A stretch of DNA of 64,000 nucleotides from Muribaculaceae bacterium (GTDB lineage Bacteria > Bacteroidota > Bacteroidia > Bacteroidales > Muribaculaceae). Each line of letters opens with the position of its first letter. The stretch's first letter is position 1. This document shows positions 24,325 through 32,769 of this stretch, piece by piece. The translations under genes were made by a program, and so were the position numbers. The notes beneath the pieces are model-generated. The model saw only the letters and a program-made list of their open reading frames with translations, did no database searches and was not told the origin of the DNA. Location of the stretch: positions 1-64,000 of the forward strand of contig VSPG01000004.1 in NCBI GenBank assembly GCA_009775265.1, written 5' to 3'.

Positions 24325-24516
24325 TTATTCCTCTACGCTGCGCAACTGCTGCACGTAGACGGCCTTCATCATCTTCTTGCGGTTGGTGACAGAGGGCTTT
24401 TGGAATGCCTGACGCGCGCGCAGTTCTTTAACCACGCCGGTGCGTTCAAATTTACGTTTGAATTTCTTGAGAGCACGCTCGATGTTCTCGCCTTCTTTTA
24501 CTTGTACAATAATCAT
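24325..24516 (-). CDS. rpsU: Ribosomal protein S21
   Basis: S21 (63 residues) is a small 30S platform protein near the anti-Shine-Dalgarno sequence. It matches the family in IIVQVKEGENIERALKKFKR, FERTGVVKELRARQAFQKPS and the RKKM basic stretch. In Bacteroidota S21 helps hide the anti-Shine-Dalgarno of 16S rRNA, which explains the weak Shine-Dalgarno use across this window. It is a single-gene unit with its own promoter and a structured 3' region. Confidence 0.95.
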   Translation of the reverse strand: MIIVQVKEGENIERALKKFKRKFERTGVVKELRARQAFQKPSVTNRKKMMKAVYVQQLRSVEE

Positions 24517-24570
24517 ATTATTTTTGTGTTTGTTTTGTATTTCTTTGCTGTAAGCTTTACATTTAGCGGG

Positions 24571-24602
24571 GCAAAATTACACATAACTTTTGACATAACA
24601 AA
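24571..24602 (-). promoter_or_regulatory. Promoter of rpsU
   Basis: On the minus strand TTTG is followed after 19 bases by TAATTTTGC (24579-24571), about 55 bases before the start codon. Confidence 0.75.
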
Positions 24603-24652
24603 ACATTCTCCAGCCAAATAATGAATTTTTACCGAAAAACGCCTTAAATCTT

Positions 24653-25333
24653 TCACTCTCCGAGAAAATCCACAAGCTGTTCGGCTATGGCCTTCATGCC
24701 GGCGGAGTCGGGATGCCCCATCCGTTTCTCTATTCCGGACAACTGCAGACAACGCACCCCATGGGATGCGCACAATTCAATAACAATGTCACGCACCGGC
24801 CCTTGAATCTCATCGTTGAGAATAAATACGGATTCAGCCTCCGGATATAGCGCCCCTATCTGCTGCAAAAGATAGTCCATGGCGGGGCGGAAGGTATAAA
24901 ACGGATGCGGCTCGGGAGTTTCCGCCGCTTCAGGAGAAAGCGCCACATGTGCCCAATAATCGTTGGTAGCCCCGAATATCAGTATCAGATCAGGCTCGCC
25001 GAGGTCCGACATGCGGTTTATGAAAGAACGGCGGCTATAGTCATCGCCCTTATATCCACGGTTGCATACCGTGGAGCCGGAATAGGAATTGTTGCGTTCC
25101 AGTTCATATCCGGTACGCTCCATAAATATACGCCACCACGTCTGCTCAGGAGATGTGACGTCTGTTTTTTCAGGTTTATCGTCAGGAAAATACCACACCT
25201 CATTTCCTTCAGGCTCCACAGCCCCATAAAATGTGGAATATGAGTCGCCGAGTATCGAAACCTTTTTGTTTCCCTCTGCGAACGCAGGAACAACGGCCAC
25301 AATAGCCGCCAAAAGTAGAGTGATTCTATACAT
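24653..25333 (-). CDS. Secreted SGNH-type hydrolase
   Basis: The 226-residue protein has a signal peptide (first ~20 residues) and SGNH esterase blocks: block I GDSYST with nucleophile Ser31, block II around NNSYSGSTVCNRG, block III GATND, and a C-terminal GHPDSAGM with His207. The Asp normally three residues before that His is Arg in this protein, so the charge relay may use another residue. Such enzymes remove acyl groups from polysaccharides or lipids; the substrate is not predictable. It is a single gene with its own promoter, upstream of rpsU. Confidence 0.85.
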   Translation of the reverse strand: MYRITLLLAAIVAVVPAFAEGNKKVSILGDSYSTFYGAVEPEGNEVWYFPDDKPEKTDVTSPEQTWWRIFMERTGYELERNNSYSGSTVCNRGYKGDDYSRRSFINRMSDLGEPDLILIFGATNDYWAHVALSPEAAETPEPHPFYTFRPAMDYLLQQIGALYPEAESVFILNDEIQGPVRDIVIELCASHGVRCLQLSGIEKRMGHPDSAGMKAIAEQLVDFLGE

Positions 25334-25380
25334 GGTTGTTTAGATTTACAGCTTGTTTAAAATTTATGTGGAAGTCAGGT

Positions 25381-25414
25381 GCAAATTTAGCATATTCCGC
25401 CTGATTATTCCAAA
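25381..25414 (-). promoter_or_regulatory. Promoter of the SGNH hydrolase gene
   Basis: On the minus strand TTTG and TAAATTTGC (25389-25381) are 21 bases apart, about 48 bases ahead of the start codon. Confidence 0.7.
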
Positions 25415-25512
25415 ATACATTCCAGAATTATTGGAAAACCTTTTTGTCTCTTAATTTTCACAAAAGCCATAAAAAACATCCACTATAACCTTTTTCTATA
25501 AATTAAATAATG

Positions 25513-25521
25513 TATATTTGC
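25513..25521 (+). promoter_or_regulatory. -7 element upstream of the HrgA-like gene
   Basis: TATATTTGC fits the phylum -7 box. Only a poor TTTTC lies at the -33 position. Predicted start near 25527 leaves about 32 bases before the ATG at 25559 but only 8 before the ATG at 25535. Confidence 0.55.
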
Positions 25522-25558
25522 ACTTTAACAACAAATGTCTCCTCAATATCGCACAGCC

Positions 25559-26734
25559 ATGAAGCAATACAACCGCATAATGCCGGGCGAGCATGGAAAA
25601 TTCCTCACAGAATGCCTCGAACACGGCTATATAGGTGCAAGCTGGATACCGGACCACGACCTTTCGACCCAATCACACGACGAAGAAAGCATCTGGAGAC
25701 AGAGCATGACATCCTTATATCTTGACACATACCCCGATAAATCAATCGGCACGGCAAGGACAAGCGTCGGATTCCTATGGACCATATGCTTCGGTCTGTC
25801 AAAGGGCGATATAATACTGGCTTCCAATGGCAAAGGCTCATACCATGTAGGAGAAGTCGCCGGGGATTATTATTATGCGCCCGGCTCACCGCTGCCGCAC
25901 CAAAGGGCTGTAAAATGGAAAAATACCATCATCTCAAGAAGTCAGATGTCGGAAAAGCTCAAAAATTCCATCGGCTCAATAGGCACCTGCTGCAACCTTA
26001 CAAAATATGCCGACGAACTGGAACTACTGATCGGGAGCACCGCCTCAACCGAACATAAGCATTCCACTCCGACAGAAAAAAAGCATTACAAAGAACGCAG
26101 TCTCCACCGGCTGCTCGCTCATTATCTTCTTGGACAGAATAGGTTCTCCAAAACTATATTCCACGAAATTTCAAACAAATCCGACCAATCCCGAAAATGG
26201 ATTCATCCGGACATGGTGGCTGTGGAATTCAATCAGTTTCAGGACCCCAGCACCCAGGCCTTCCTTAAAGCAGCTGAAACAAAACGGTATGTCGACCTTT
26301 ATTCCTTTGAGTTGAAACGTTCCATAATGAACGACCACCAGCTGAAAGAGTACTTTTTCCAAGCCTTGTCCAACAGCAATTGGGCCAATTACGGCTATCT
26401 CGTCGCGCTCGAAATCAGCGAGGACGTCCTGGAGGAAATGGAGCGCCTGAACCGAGCGTTCGGCATCGGGCTAATCGAACTGTCGCCCTACTCCAACGAC
26501 ACCAAAATAAGATTTCAGGCACGCAAGAACGAACTGGACTACCACACTATTGACAAATTGAGCCGCATCAACCACGATTTCAGAGATTTCATAGCCAAAA
26601 CCACTAAGGTGCTAAACGCCCACAACGACGTGCTCGACGACGTAAAAAACGGCTTGCAGAAATTCTGCGACAAAGGTTTTCTGTCGGAAGAAGAAATCGT
26701 GAAATATTGCAACGACAACGGCATTCCGTGCTGA
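25559..26734 (+). CDS. HrgA-like protein, candidate modification-dependent nuclease
   Basis: The 391-residue protein has two parts. Residues 1-160 form a PUA/EVE-like domain of the type that opens some restriction enzymes: MKQYNRIMPGEHGKFLTECL at the start, then FLWTICFGLSKGDIIL, VGEVAGDYYY, LPHQRAVKW, and MSEKLKNSIGSIGTC. Residues ~178-391 match the HrgA C-terminal family (COG2958), with WIHPDMVAVEF and LYSFELKRS. Asp218 and Glu251-x-Lys253 could be a PD-(D/E)xK active site. The ATG at 25559 is chosen over one at 25535 because the family begins there and the promoter leaves a normal leader. There is no methylase or ATPase beside it. A role in restricting modified DNA is inferred from the domain pair. 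Confidence 0.65.
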   Translation: MKQYNRIMPGEHGKFLTECLEHGYIGASWIPDHDLSTQSHDEESIWRQSMTSLYLDTYPDKSIGTARTSVGFLWTICFGLSKGDIILASNGKGSYHVGEVAGDYYYAPGSPLPHQRAVKWKNTIISRSQMSEKLKNSIGSIGTCCNLTKYADELELLIGSTASTEHKHSTPTEKKHYKERSLHRLLAHYLLGQNRFSKTIFHEISNKSDQSRKWIHPDMVAVEFNQFQDPSTQAFLKAAETKRYVDLYSFELKRSIMNDHQLKEYFFQALSNSNWANYGYLVALEISEDVLEEMERLNRAFGIGLIELSPYSNDTKIRFQARKNELDYHTIDKLSRINHDFRDFIAKTTKVLNAHNDVLDDVKNGLQKFCDKGFLSEEEIVKYCNDNGIPC

Positions 26735-26784
26735 CAGACAGCCGCGAACAGCCAATCAACCATCACATATATAATTCGTTTTTC

Positions 26785-29700
26785 ATGAAGTACTCCCAAA
26801 AATTGGCAGCCGCATTATTAATGCTACTGCCGGCGGCAAGTCTGAATGCCGCCACACGCTATGTATCCCCCGGCGGAACAGGCGACGGCTCGTCATGGGC
26901 ACAAGCGACAAACGACTTGCAGGCTGCCATTGACGCATCCGAAAACGGAGACGAAATCTGGGTGGCAGCGGGCTCCTACAAACCCACTGCACTCATAAAA
27001 TCAAACAAGCCCACAAGCAAAGCGTTCATACTCAAAGACGGAGTATCGCTATACGGCGGATTTGCCGGCACCGAAGCCGCGCTTGACGAACGCGCGACTG
27101 ACGGAGCGGCATACGACATGACAAACGAAACCATTCTCGACGCCGACGATGATGTGCCCGATGTATGGACACGAGTAATCGCCGAAGCCACCACATACCG
27201 ATGGGAATGGGAACTGACAAACAATCAGGTCAACGGCACAAAAGGCAACAGTTCACACGTGCTCTATTCCGCGACTACACTCGCATCTCCCACCGTAATA
27301 GACGGATTCACCCTAAAAGGAGCCAACGCCAACGTGGCCACGGCTAAGCCATCCGGAGGAGCAGTATACGCCCCGGGCAAAATCGACCTGCGGAACTGCC
27401 GTATCATCGAGAATTCCGCATACTTTACAGCAGAAGCCGACAACTGCAACTCATACGGCGCAGCTGTCTATCTCAACGGAGGTTCCATAAAGGACTGCTA
27501 TATAGCGAAAACATTCTGCCATTCATCTTACGGCAGCGGCATAGGCGGAGGCGTATTCGCACAAAACTCCACCATAGCCGGCTGCGTATTTGAAGACTGC
27601 GTGGGTCTTGACGGCGGAGGCGCCGTGTACATGCAGGGCGGAACTCTCGAACGCTGCACGTTCGCCCGTTGCTACTCGTCGAGCGGTGGCGCCATCTACA
27701 ACAACGGGGGCACTGTCAGCAATATTGAAATACTTGACTGCCGGGCACTCAAAGGAGGCGGCATATTCAACGCCGGCAATGTCACCGATGCTTTGATTCG
27801 CGGCTGTCATGCCGACGCCACAGAATATTCGGAAGGGCAGATGTACGGCGGAGCCGTGTACAACCAATCCGGCGACCTTGCAGGAATTGCGGCTTTCAAC
27901 AACAGCGCATACGACGGCGGCGGCATCTACCTTACCGGAGGACGCCTGATTAACGCTACCGTACAGAACAACACCGTGCGCAACACAGAAGGCGGAGCCA
28001 ATGTGGCCGGAACAACCGACGGCACAGTGCTCAACTCCATCTCCGGCACCGACGTGAAAGCCTCCAACTTCATTTCTCCCACAGCATTCGCAGGCCGCGC
28101 CACCGACGACGCACAGATGGCTGCTCTGACCACAGCCGACTGGCGTCTGGCACCGGGCAGCGAATTCATAGACGCCGGCACTCCTGTCGACGGCTATACC
28201 CAGGGCACAGACCTCGCCGGAAAACCGCGCGTTTCGGGAGCATCCATAGACTGTGGCGCATACGAAGCGCAAGGCAACGAAAAAATTCCTACCATCGTGC
28301 TTACATTCGCACCAGGCACACAGGCTGCAAAACTCGGAGTAGGCGGAGACGACGGCTATGAATTCACCATAGACTGGGGCGACGGCGTGGAACAGGCCTA
28401 CAACACGCAGAGCTATCATGAAGGTCTGCTCAAAGGTTCGACAGTGAAAATATACGGCGATGAAATCGTTTTGCTTTACGCCAACTCCCAAGACATCGTG
28501 GCCGCCGATCTCTCGCGCGCGTCCAGCCTGACTCGCACCCAACTGCAGACCAACGGACTGACATCGCTTGTTCTCGGCGAGCACCCCAGCCTCGACGGCA
28601 TCTACGCGGCAGGCAACAGCCTTACTTCCATCGACGTATCGAAATGCCCGGCCATTAAAGTGCTTGACCTTCACGAGAATGCCATCGAAGGCGCCATAGA
28701 CTGCTCTGCCATGAGCAACCTTTCTAAAATAGACGTGGCCGACAACAGACTCTCCTCCCTCACGCTGCCAAAGACCACGACCCTCTACGAAATCGACTGC
28801 TCGCGCAACCAACTCACCGCACTTGACGTGACCGGACTCGACGGACTTGACGAATTGTCATGCTCGGAAAACAAGTTGACCGAACTCGACCTGACTGGGC
28901 TGACCGCAATGACGTCAATCTACGCCGACGGCAACATGCTGACAGGGCTTGACATCTCTCCGTGCACATCACTCGAAAAACTCATGGCGGCAGAGAACGC
29001 CATAAGCTCCATCAGCCTCGCCGGCAACAAGACTCTCTCGGGCGTATATCTCCAAAACAACAGACTTACGGAACTTGACGTCACAAAGAACCCAAACGTG
29101 CGTTGGCTCAACGTCGGCAACAACTCTATTGACGAACTGGACGTGAAAGCCCAGCCTTATCTGTCGATTCTCATCGCCAACAACAACAGGATTTCAGAAA
29201 TCGATCTCACCGCGAACACATCCCTTTCGAGTCTTGACCTCAGCGGAAACCGCCTGAATGCCATCGATGTGTCAAAAGCATCCTATCTCAGTCAGTTCCA
29301 TATAGAAAACAACGCCATATCGAGCCTCGACCTCAGCGGAAACGCCTATCTTTACGGCCTTTTCTGCGGCAACAACCTCCTGACATCGCTCGACATCGCC
29401 AAAAACACCTATCTGCAACGCCTGGAGGCACAAGGCAATGCCCTTACGGAACTGGACATCACCAACAACAAGGGTCTCCAGGAAATCCTTCTGCAAAGCA
29501 ACAACCTTGACGCCGGAAAGCTCGCAGCGTTCATCTCGGCACTGCCCGATGTCAGCACCGTCCCATCCACACCCGAAACCGAAGACTTCATCCGCAAGCT
29601 AAATATCAGCTTCATGCCCGGAACAGCCGAAGCCGACATCGCAGCAGCTGAAGCAAAAGGATGGTTCGTCACAGCCGAGTTCGACAAAGCCGAAGAAATC

Positions 29701-30627
29701 ACACTCACCTCCCTCGACATTCTCATCAACCGCTGTGGTTCTGATTTTGCCGAATCATGGAACGCCACCATCGAATGGAGCAACGACGACCACTCCGCCA
29801 TCTCAATAAAAGATTTCATCGGAAGCGGTTCCAGCCTCAACGCACAGGTCGATGCCGAAGGCAACGTAAAAATTGCACCGCAGGTGTGCGGAATGGACGA
29901 GGACTACAACTATCTCATGATAGTCAACGCCGAATCCACTACAGCCAACCCCATGGAAATCACAGACACCTACGTGGCCGGCCATTTCGACGGAACAAGT
30001 CTCAGACTCGAAGAATGGAACCTCATAATAGTTCCCTACTCTTTTGCTGAAAACCTCGGCACATTCTACACCGGCAACATATCCTCTGAATTTGTAAAAT
30101 CCAACGGCACAATGGAGTATACGACTGCCGACGGAAAAGCCACTACGCAGAACATATATGCCATGGCAGACACCGACAATGCAGACGCCGTGGTGGTTTA
30201 CGGATGGGGCGAACGCGCAATGGCCGTTCTTTCAAGGGTGGAAGGAAAATGGACCGCCGACGGCGACTTGGCAGCCTGCACCACACCGGAAAGCGACTAT
30301 ACCCTTTCATCCGAAAACGGCGAACCCCTCGTGGCAACCGCACAGCCCGACGCACGCACCCTGATATTCGGAGCGTGGCAGCTTAAAGAAACAGACGGCA
30401 CAAAAATGCTGCTCAAAGGCTCGAATGCCACCCTGCATTTCGGATTCAACCTGCCTTCGCAAAGTTCAGGTATAACCGATGCCCTTACAGATGCCGAAAT
30501 CGTAAGCACCGTCTACTATAACGCCGCAGGCATCACCTCCACAACGCCATTCAGCGGCTTCAACATCAAGGTAGACACTCTTTCCGACGGCACCCGCCGC
30601 ATAACTAAACTGGGTATCCGCCGCTGA
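26785..30627 (+). CDS. Very large secreted beta-helix and leucine-rich-repeat protein
   Basis: The 1280-residue protein has a signal peptide (MKYSQKLAAALLMLLPAASLNA) followed by TRYVSPGGTGDGSSWAQATN, the start of a right-handed parallel beta-helix (about 25-490). The helix part has many GG-rich turns. A short domain with DWGDG follows (about 500-570). Residues ~591-908 are 15 leucine-rich repeats of 21 residues, of the form LTxLDVSxNxxLxxLxxxxNx. The remaining ~370 residues hold beta-rich domains and a terminal segment that could be a sorting signal. It is probably surface-exposed or secreted. The Met at 26785 is chosen because it begins the signal peptide; it is 50 bases after the HrgA-like stop with no terminator between. 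Ligand unknown. Confidence 0.85.
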   Translation: MKYSQKLAAALLMLLPAASLNAATRYVSPGGTGDGSSWAQATNDLQAAIDASENGDEIWVAAGSYKPTALIKSNKPTSKAFILKDGVSLYGGFAGTEAALDERATDGAAYDMTNETILDADDDVPDVWTRVIAEATTYRWEWELTNNQVNGTKGNSSHVLYSATTLASPTVIDGFTLKGANANVATAKPSGGAVYAPGKIDLRNCRIIENSAYFTAEADNCNSYGAAVYLNGGSIKDCYIAKTFCHSSYGSGIGGGVFAQNSTIAGCVFEDCVGLDGGGAVYMQGGTLERCTFARCYSSSGGAIYNNGGTVSNIEILDCRALKGGGIFNAGNVTDALIRGCHADATEYSEGQMYGGAVYNQSGDLAGIAAFNNSAYDGGGIYLTGGRLINATVQNNTVRNTEGGANVAGTTDGTVLNSISGTDVKASNFISPTAFAGRATDDAQMAALTTADWRLAPGSEFIDAGTPVDGYTQGTDLAGKPRVSGASIDCGAYEAQGNEKIPTIVLTFAPGTQAAKLGVGGDDGYEFTIDWGDGVEQAYNTQSYHEGLLKGSTVKIYGDEIVLLYANSQDIVAADLSRASSLTRTQLQTNGLTSLVLGEHPSLDGIYAAGNSLTSIDVSKCPAIKVLDLHENAIEGAIDCSAMSNLSKIDVADNRLSSLTLPKTTTLYEIDCSRNQLTALDVTGLDGLDELSCSENKLTELDLTGLTAMTSIYADGNMLTGLDISPCTSLEKLMAAENAISSISLAGNKTLSGVYLQNNRLTELDVTKNPNVRWLNVGNNSIDELDVKAQPYLSILIANNNRISEIDLTANTSLSSLDLSGNRLNAIDVSKASYLSQFHIENNAISSLDLSGNAYLYGLFCGNNLLTSLDIAKNTYLQRLEAQGNALTELDITNNKGLQEILLQSNNLDAGKLAAFISALPDVSTVPSTPETEDFIRKLNISFMPGTAEADIAAAEAKGWFVTAEFDKAEEITLTSLDILINRCGSDFAESWNATIEWSNDDHSAISIKDFIGSGSSLNAQVDAEGNVKIAPQVCGMDEDYNYLMIVNAESTTANPMEITDTYVAGHFDGTSLRLEEWNLIIVPYSFAENLGTFYTGNISSEFVKSNGTMEYTTADGKATTQNIYAMADTDNADAVVVYGWGERAMAVLSRVEGKWTADGDLAACTTPESDYTLSSENGEPLVATAQPDARTLIFGAWQLKETDGTKMLLKGSNATLHFGFNLPSQSSGITDALTDAEIVSTVYYNAAGITSTTPFSGFNIKVDTLSDGTRRITKLGIRR

Positions 30628-30647
30628 TAAACACCGCACTTAATCCA

Positions 30648-30687
30648 ATCGGAGCGTCCTCCCTGGAGGTGCGCTCCGATTTTTTTA
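30648..30687 (+). terminator. Terminator after the beta-helix/LRR gene
   Basis: ATCGGAGCG pairs with CGCTCCGAT with an inner CCTCC/GGAGG stem. Seven T residues follow. Confidence 0.85.
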
Positions 30688-30707
30688 TTTCAAAATTCAT
30701 TTAATAA

Positions 30708-30740
30708 TTTGCCTGAATGAAGAAAAAACCGTAAATTTGC
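30708..30740 (+). promoter_or_regulatory. Promoter of rplU-rpmA
   Basis: TTTG at 30708-30711 and TAAATTTGC at 30732-30740 with 20 bases between. The ~85-base leader that follows has an ACGGGC/GCCCGT pairing (30757-30762 with 30799-30804). Confidence 0.75.
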
Positions 30741-30831
30741 AGGCAATTTTTCCGTAACGGGCTTTATATCAAGAGAAGAACAGCATGATGTTACTTCCGC
30801 CCGTCGGGTTAACTTTTTAAAGTTCAGATAC

Positions 30832-31152
30832 ATGTACGTTATCGTAGAAATTCAGGGACAGCAGTTCAAAGCCGAAGAAGGCAAGTTCCTGTATGTTCAC
30901 TACCTCGGCGAAAAAGCCCAGGCCGGTGACACCGTGGAGTTCGACCGCGTTCTCCTCGCCGACAAAGACGGCGAAGTTCTCGTAGGTGCTCCCACCGTAG
31001 AAGGTGCAAAAGTTGTTTGCGAAGTAGCCGAATCCCTCGTTAAAGGCGACAAGGTTATCGTATTCAAGAAAAAGCGCCGCAAAGGCTATCGCCGTAAAAA
31101 CGGCCATCGCCAGTACTTCTCCAAAGTCGTGATCAAACAAGTTGTTGCTTAA
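30832..31152 (+). CDS. rplU: Ribosomal protein L21
   Basis: L21 (106 residues) binds 23S rRNA with L20. It starts MYVIVEIQGQQFKAEEGKFL and has the conserved C-terminal KKKRRKGYRRKNGHRQYFSK. It is followed by rpmA 20 bases downstream, the conserved pair in bacteria. A 90-base leader with short pairings precedes it. Confidence 0.97.
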   Translation: MYVIVEIQGQQFKAEEGKFLYVHYLGEKAQAGDTVEFDRVLLADKDGEVLVGAPTVEGAKVVCEVAESLVKGDKVIVFKKKRRKGYRRKNGHRQYFSKVVIKQVVA

Positions 31153-31172
31153 CCCCTAAAACACTATCAGAA

Positions 31173-31433
31173 ATGGCACATAAGAAAGGCGTAGGTAGTT
31201 CTAAGAACGGCCGCGAGTCCGAAAGCAAACGACTCGGTGTTAAAATTTTTGGTGGTCAGTTCGCCAAGGCCGGCAACATCATCAAACGTCAGCGCGGCAC
31301 AGCCCACCACCCCGGCCTCAACGTAGGCATCGGCAAAGACCACACGCTCTATGCCCTTGTGGACGGCACAGTCCTCTTCACAGAAGGCAAAAACGGCCGC
31401 AAATTCATCAACGTAACGCCCATAGAAGCGTAA
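31173..31433 (+). CDS. rpmA: Ribosomal protein L27
   Basis: L27 (86 residues) reaches the peptidyl-transferase centre with its N-terminus. It begins MAHKKGVGSSKNGRESESKR without the cleavable extension known in Firmicutes, then LGVKIFGGQFAKAGNIIKRQ and GTAHHPGLNVGIGKDHTLYA. It is cotranscribed with rplU. Confidence 0.97.
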   Translation: MAHKKGVGSSKNGRESESKRLGVKIFGGQFAKAGNIIKRQRGTAHHPGLNVGIGKDHTLYALVDGTVLFTEGKNGRKFINVTPIEA

Positions 31434-31457
31434 CGCTCGAAAACACGACAGCATCAA

Positions 31458-31506
31458 GACAGCGCCCAGAGTTCCGGACTATCCGGACTGCGGGCGCTGT
31501 CTTTTT
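31458..31506 (+). terminator. Terminator after rpmA
   Basis: GACAGCGCCC pairs with GGGCGCTGTC around an inner TCCGGA/TCCGGA pairing. CTTTTT follows. Confidence 0.85.
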
Positions 31507-31577
31507 CTATGCCACAAACGAACCTTAATGCGCCGCTGCACGTTTTAATAATACAACGTGTTCAATATAGTTTATTT

Positions 31578-32768
31578 ATGAGTTCGTCACAAATGCTCGG
31601 TGCACTGCTATTGATGGCAGTAGCTCCCGGAATGCAAGCCGAGAGCCTTGAAGCCATAGTGCAAAGGCTCTCGGCCGCTTCGTCTTCTTCATACCACGCA
31701 ACCGCCCGCTACGAAGTCCTCTTGCCGCAAAGCGAGGAACCCGTCGCTTATTCCGTCTCGCTCAATTCTTCCAGAACGCAGCCATCAGACACTCTCGCTC
31801 CCTGCTGCTATCTCATCGACTGGACTGCGGAAACGCCATCTGGACGCGCGCGCGGCTTCTGCTCATACTTCGACGGCCACCATTATCGCTTCCGCGACAA
31901 ACGCCTGCAGGAATACCATTACGACGACGACTCCACTCCATTTTACGCACGCGGCACGACAGCACTCGGCGTGCAACAGCAGGCCCAATTCGCCTCGCTG
32001 CTTCCGGATTTCATCGCCGAAAGACTGCGTGGGATTCAACATGACAGCAGTTACACTTACACAATAACAACAGATAGCGTACGCCATACAGTCTCGATAG
32101 AAGGCAAACAGGAGTTCGCAGGCTGCGAAGGCCTTGATTTCAAATACACCTTCAGTACAGCGACAGGACTTCCCGTAGCCTCTGATTTCTGCTACAATCC
32201 GGGGCAGATGAGCGAGCAGAGCGTCAGTGTGGAATACGGAGCCCCCGATGTAAACGCCACCGACAGCAAACTGTCCGAACCTCTGCTTATGGCACTATAC
32301 CCGGAAGCATTCTCACGCTATCGCGAAAGCGGATACACTTTGGCAAATCTGCCCGGCAGGCCGCTGCCGGCATTCTCCGCTCCGACACACGCAGGAGAGA
32401 GATTCACCTATCACATAGGACAAGGCTTCGCATCGCCCACCGTCATAGCTGTGCTTGACGCCGACGTTGACGGCTGCTCCGAGATGGTGGAGACTCTGCG
32501 CACAGCAGTCGAAACATCGCCGACGGCGGCTTCGCTTATTCTCGCCTTCGTAAGCAACCATCCCGAAACCATTGCCGAAGCAATCGGTGTGCAGAACCCC
32601 GGCGAAAGCATTCTGTCCGGGGCAAAAGGCCTCGCTCGCGACTGCGGAGTAACGGCCACGCCTGCGATAATAGTATGCAGCAAAGATGGTATGGTGCAAA
32701 ATGCGCACAGCGGACGGAACAAAGACCTTGCCGCAATTGTTATACAGGAAATATCTTTAGCAAACTGA
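31578..32768 (+). CDS. Secreted protein with degenerate thioredoxin-like C-terminus
   Basis: The 396-residue protein starts at a signal peptide (MSSSQMLGALLLMAVAPGMQA). The N-terminal ~240 residues form beta-rich material reminiscent of outer-membrane lipoprotein carriers. Residues ~265-396 resemble a TlpA-like thioredoxin fold with the cis-Pro segment GVTATPAIIV, but the active site CxxC is missing (only one Cys, in VDGCSEM). Redox catalysis by the usual mechanism is thus unlikely. An upstream ATG at 31509 was not chosen because it would place the signal peptide 23 residues in. The tpx gene starts one base after the stop, so they are probably cotranscribed. Confidence 0.7.
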   Translation: MSSSQMLGALLLMAVAPGMQAESLEAIVQRLSAASSSSYHATARYEVLLPQSEEPVAYSVSLNSSRTQPSDTLAPCCYLIDWTAETPSGRARGFCSYFDGHHYRFRDKRLQEYHYDDDSTPFYARGTTALGVQQQAQFASLLPDFIAERLRGIQHDSSYTYTITTDSVRHTVSIEGKQEFAGCEGLDFKYTFSTATGLPVASDFCYNPGQMSEQSVSVEYGAPDVNATDSKLSEPLLMALYPEAFSRYRESGYTLANLPGRPLPAFSAPTHAGERFTYHIGQGFASPTVIAVLDADVDGCSEMVETLRTAVETSPTAASLILAFVSNHPETIAEAIGVQNPGESILSGAKGLARDCGVTATPAIIVCSKDGMVQNAHSGRNKDLAAIVIQEISLAN

Positions 32769-32769
32769 T

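Noticed and set aside
27523..28812. 429-codon minus-strand open frame inside the beta-helix gene
   Set aside because: Antisense to the repetitive beta-helix coding region, without domain or promoter; long antisense frames are expected in this composition.
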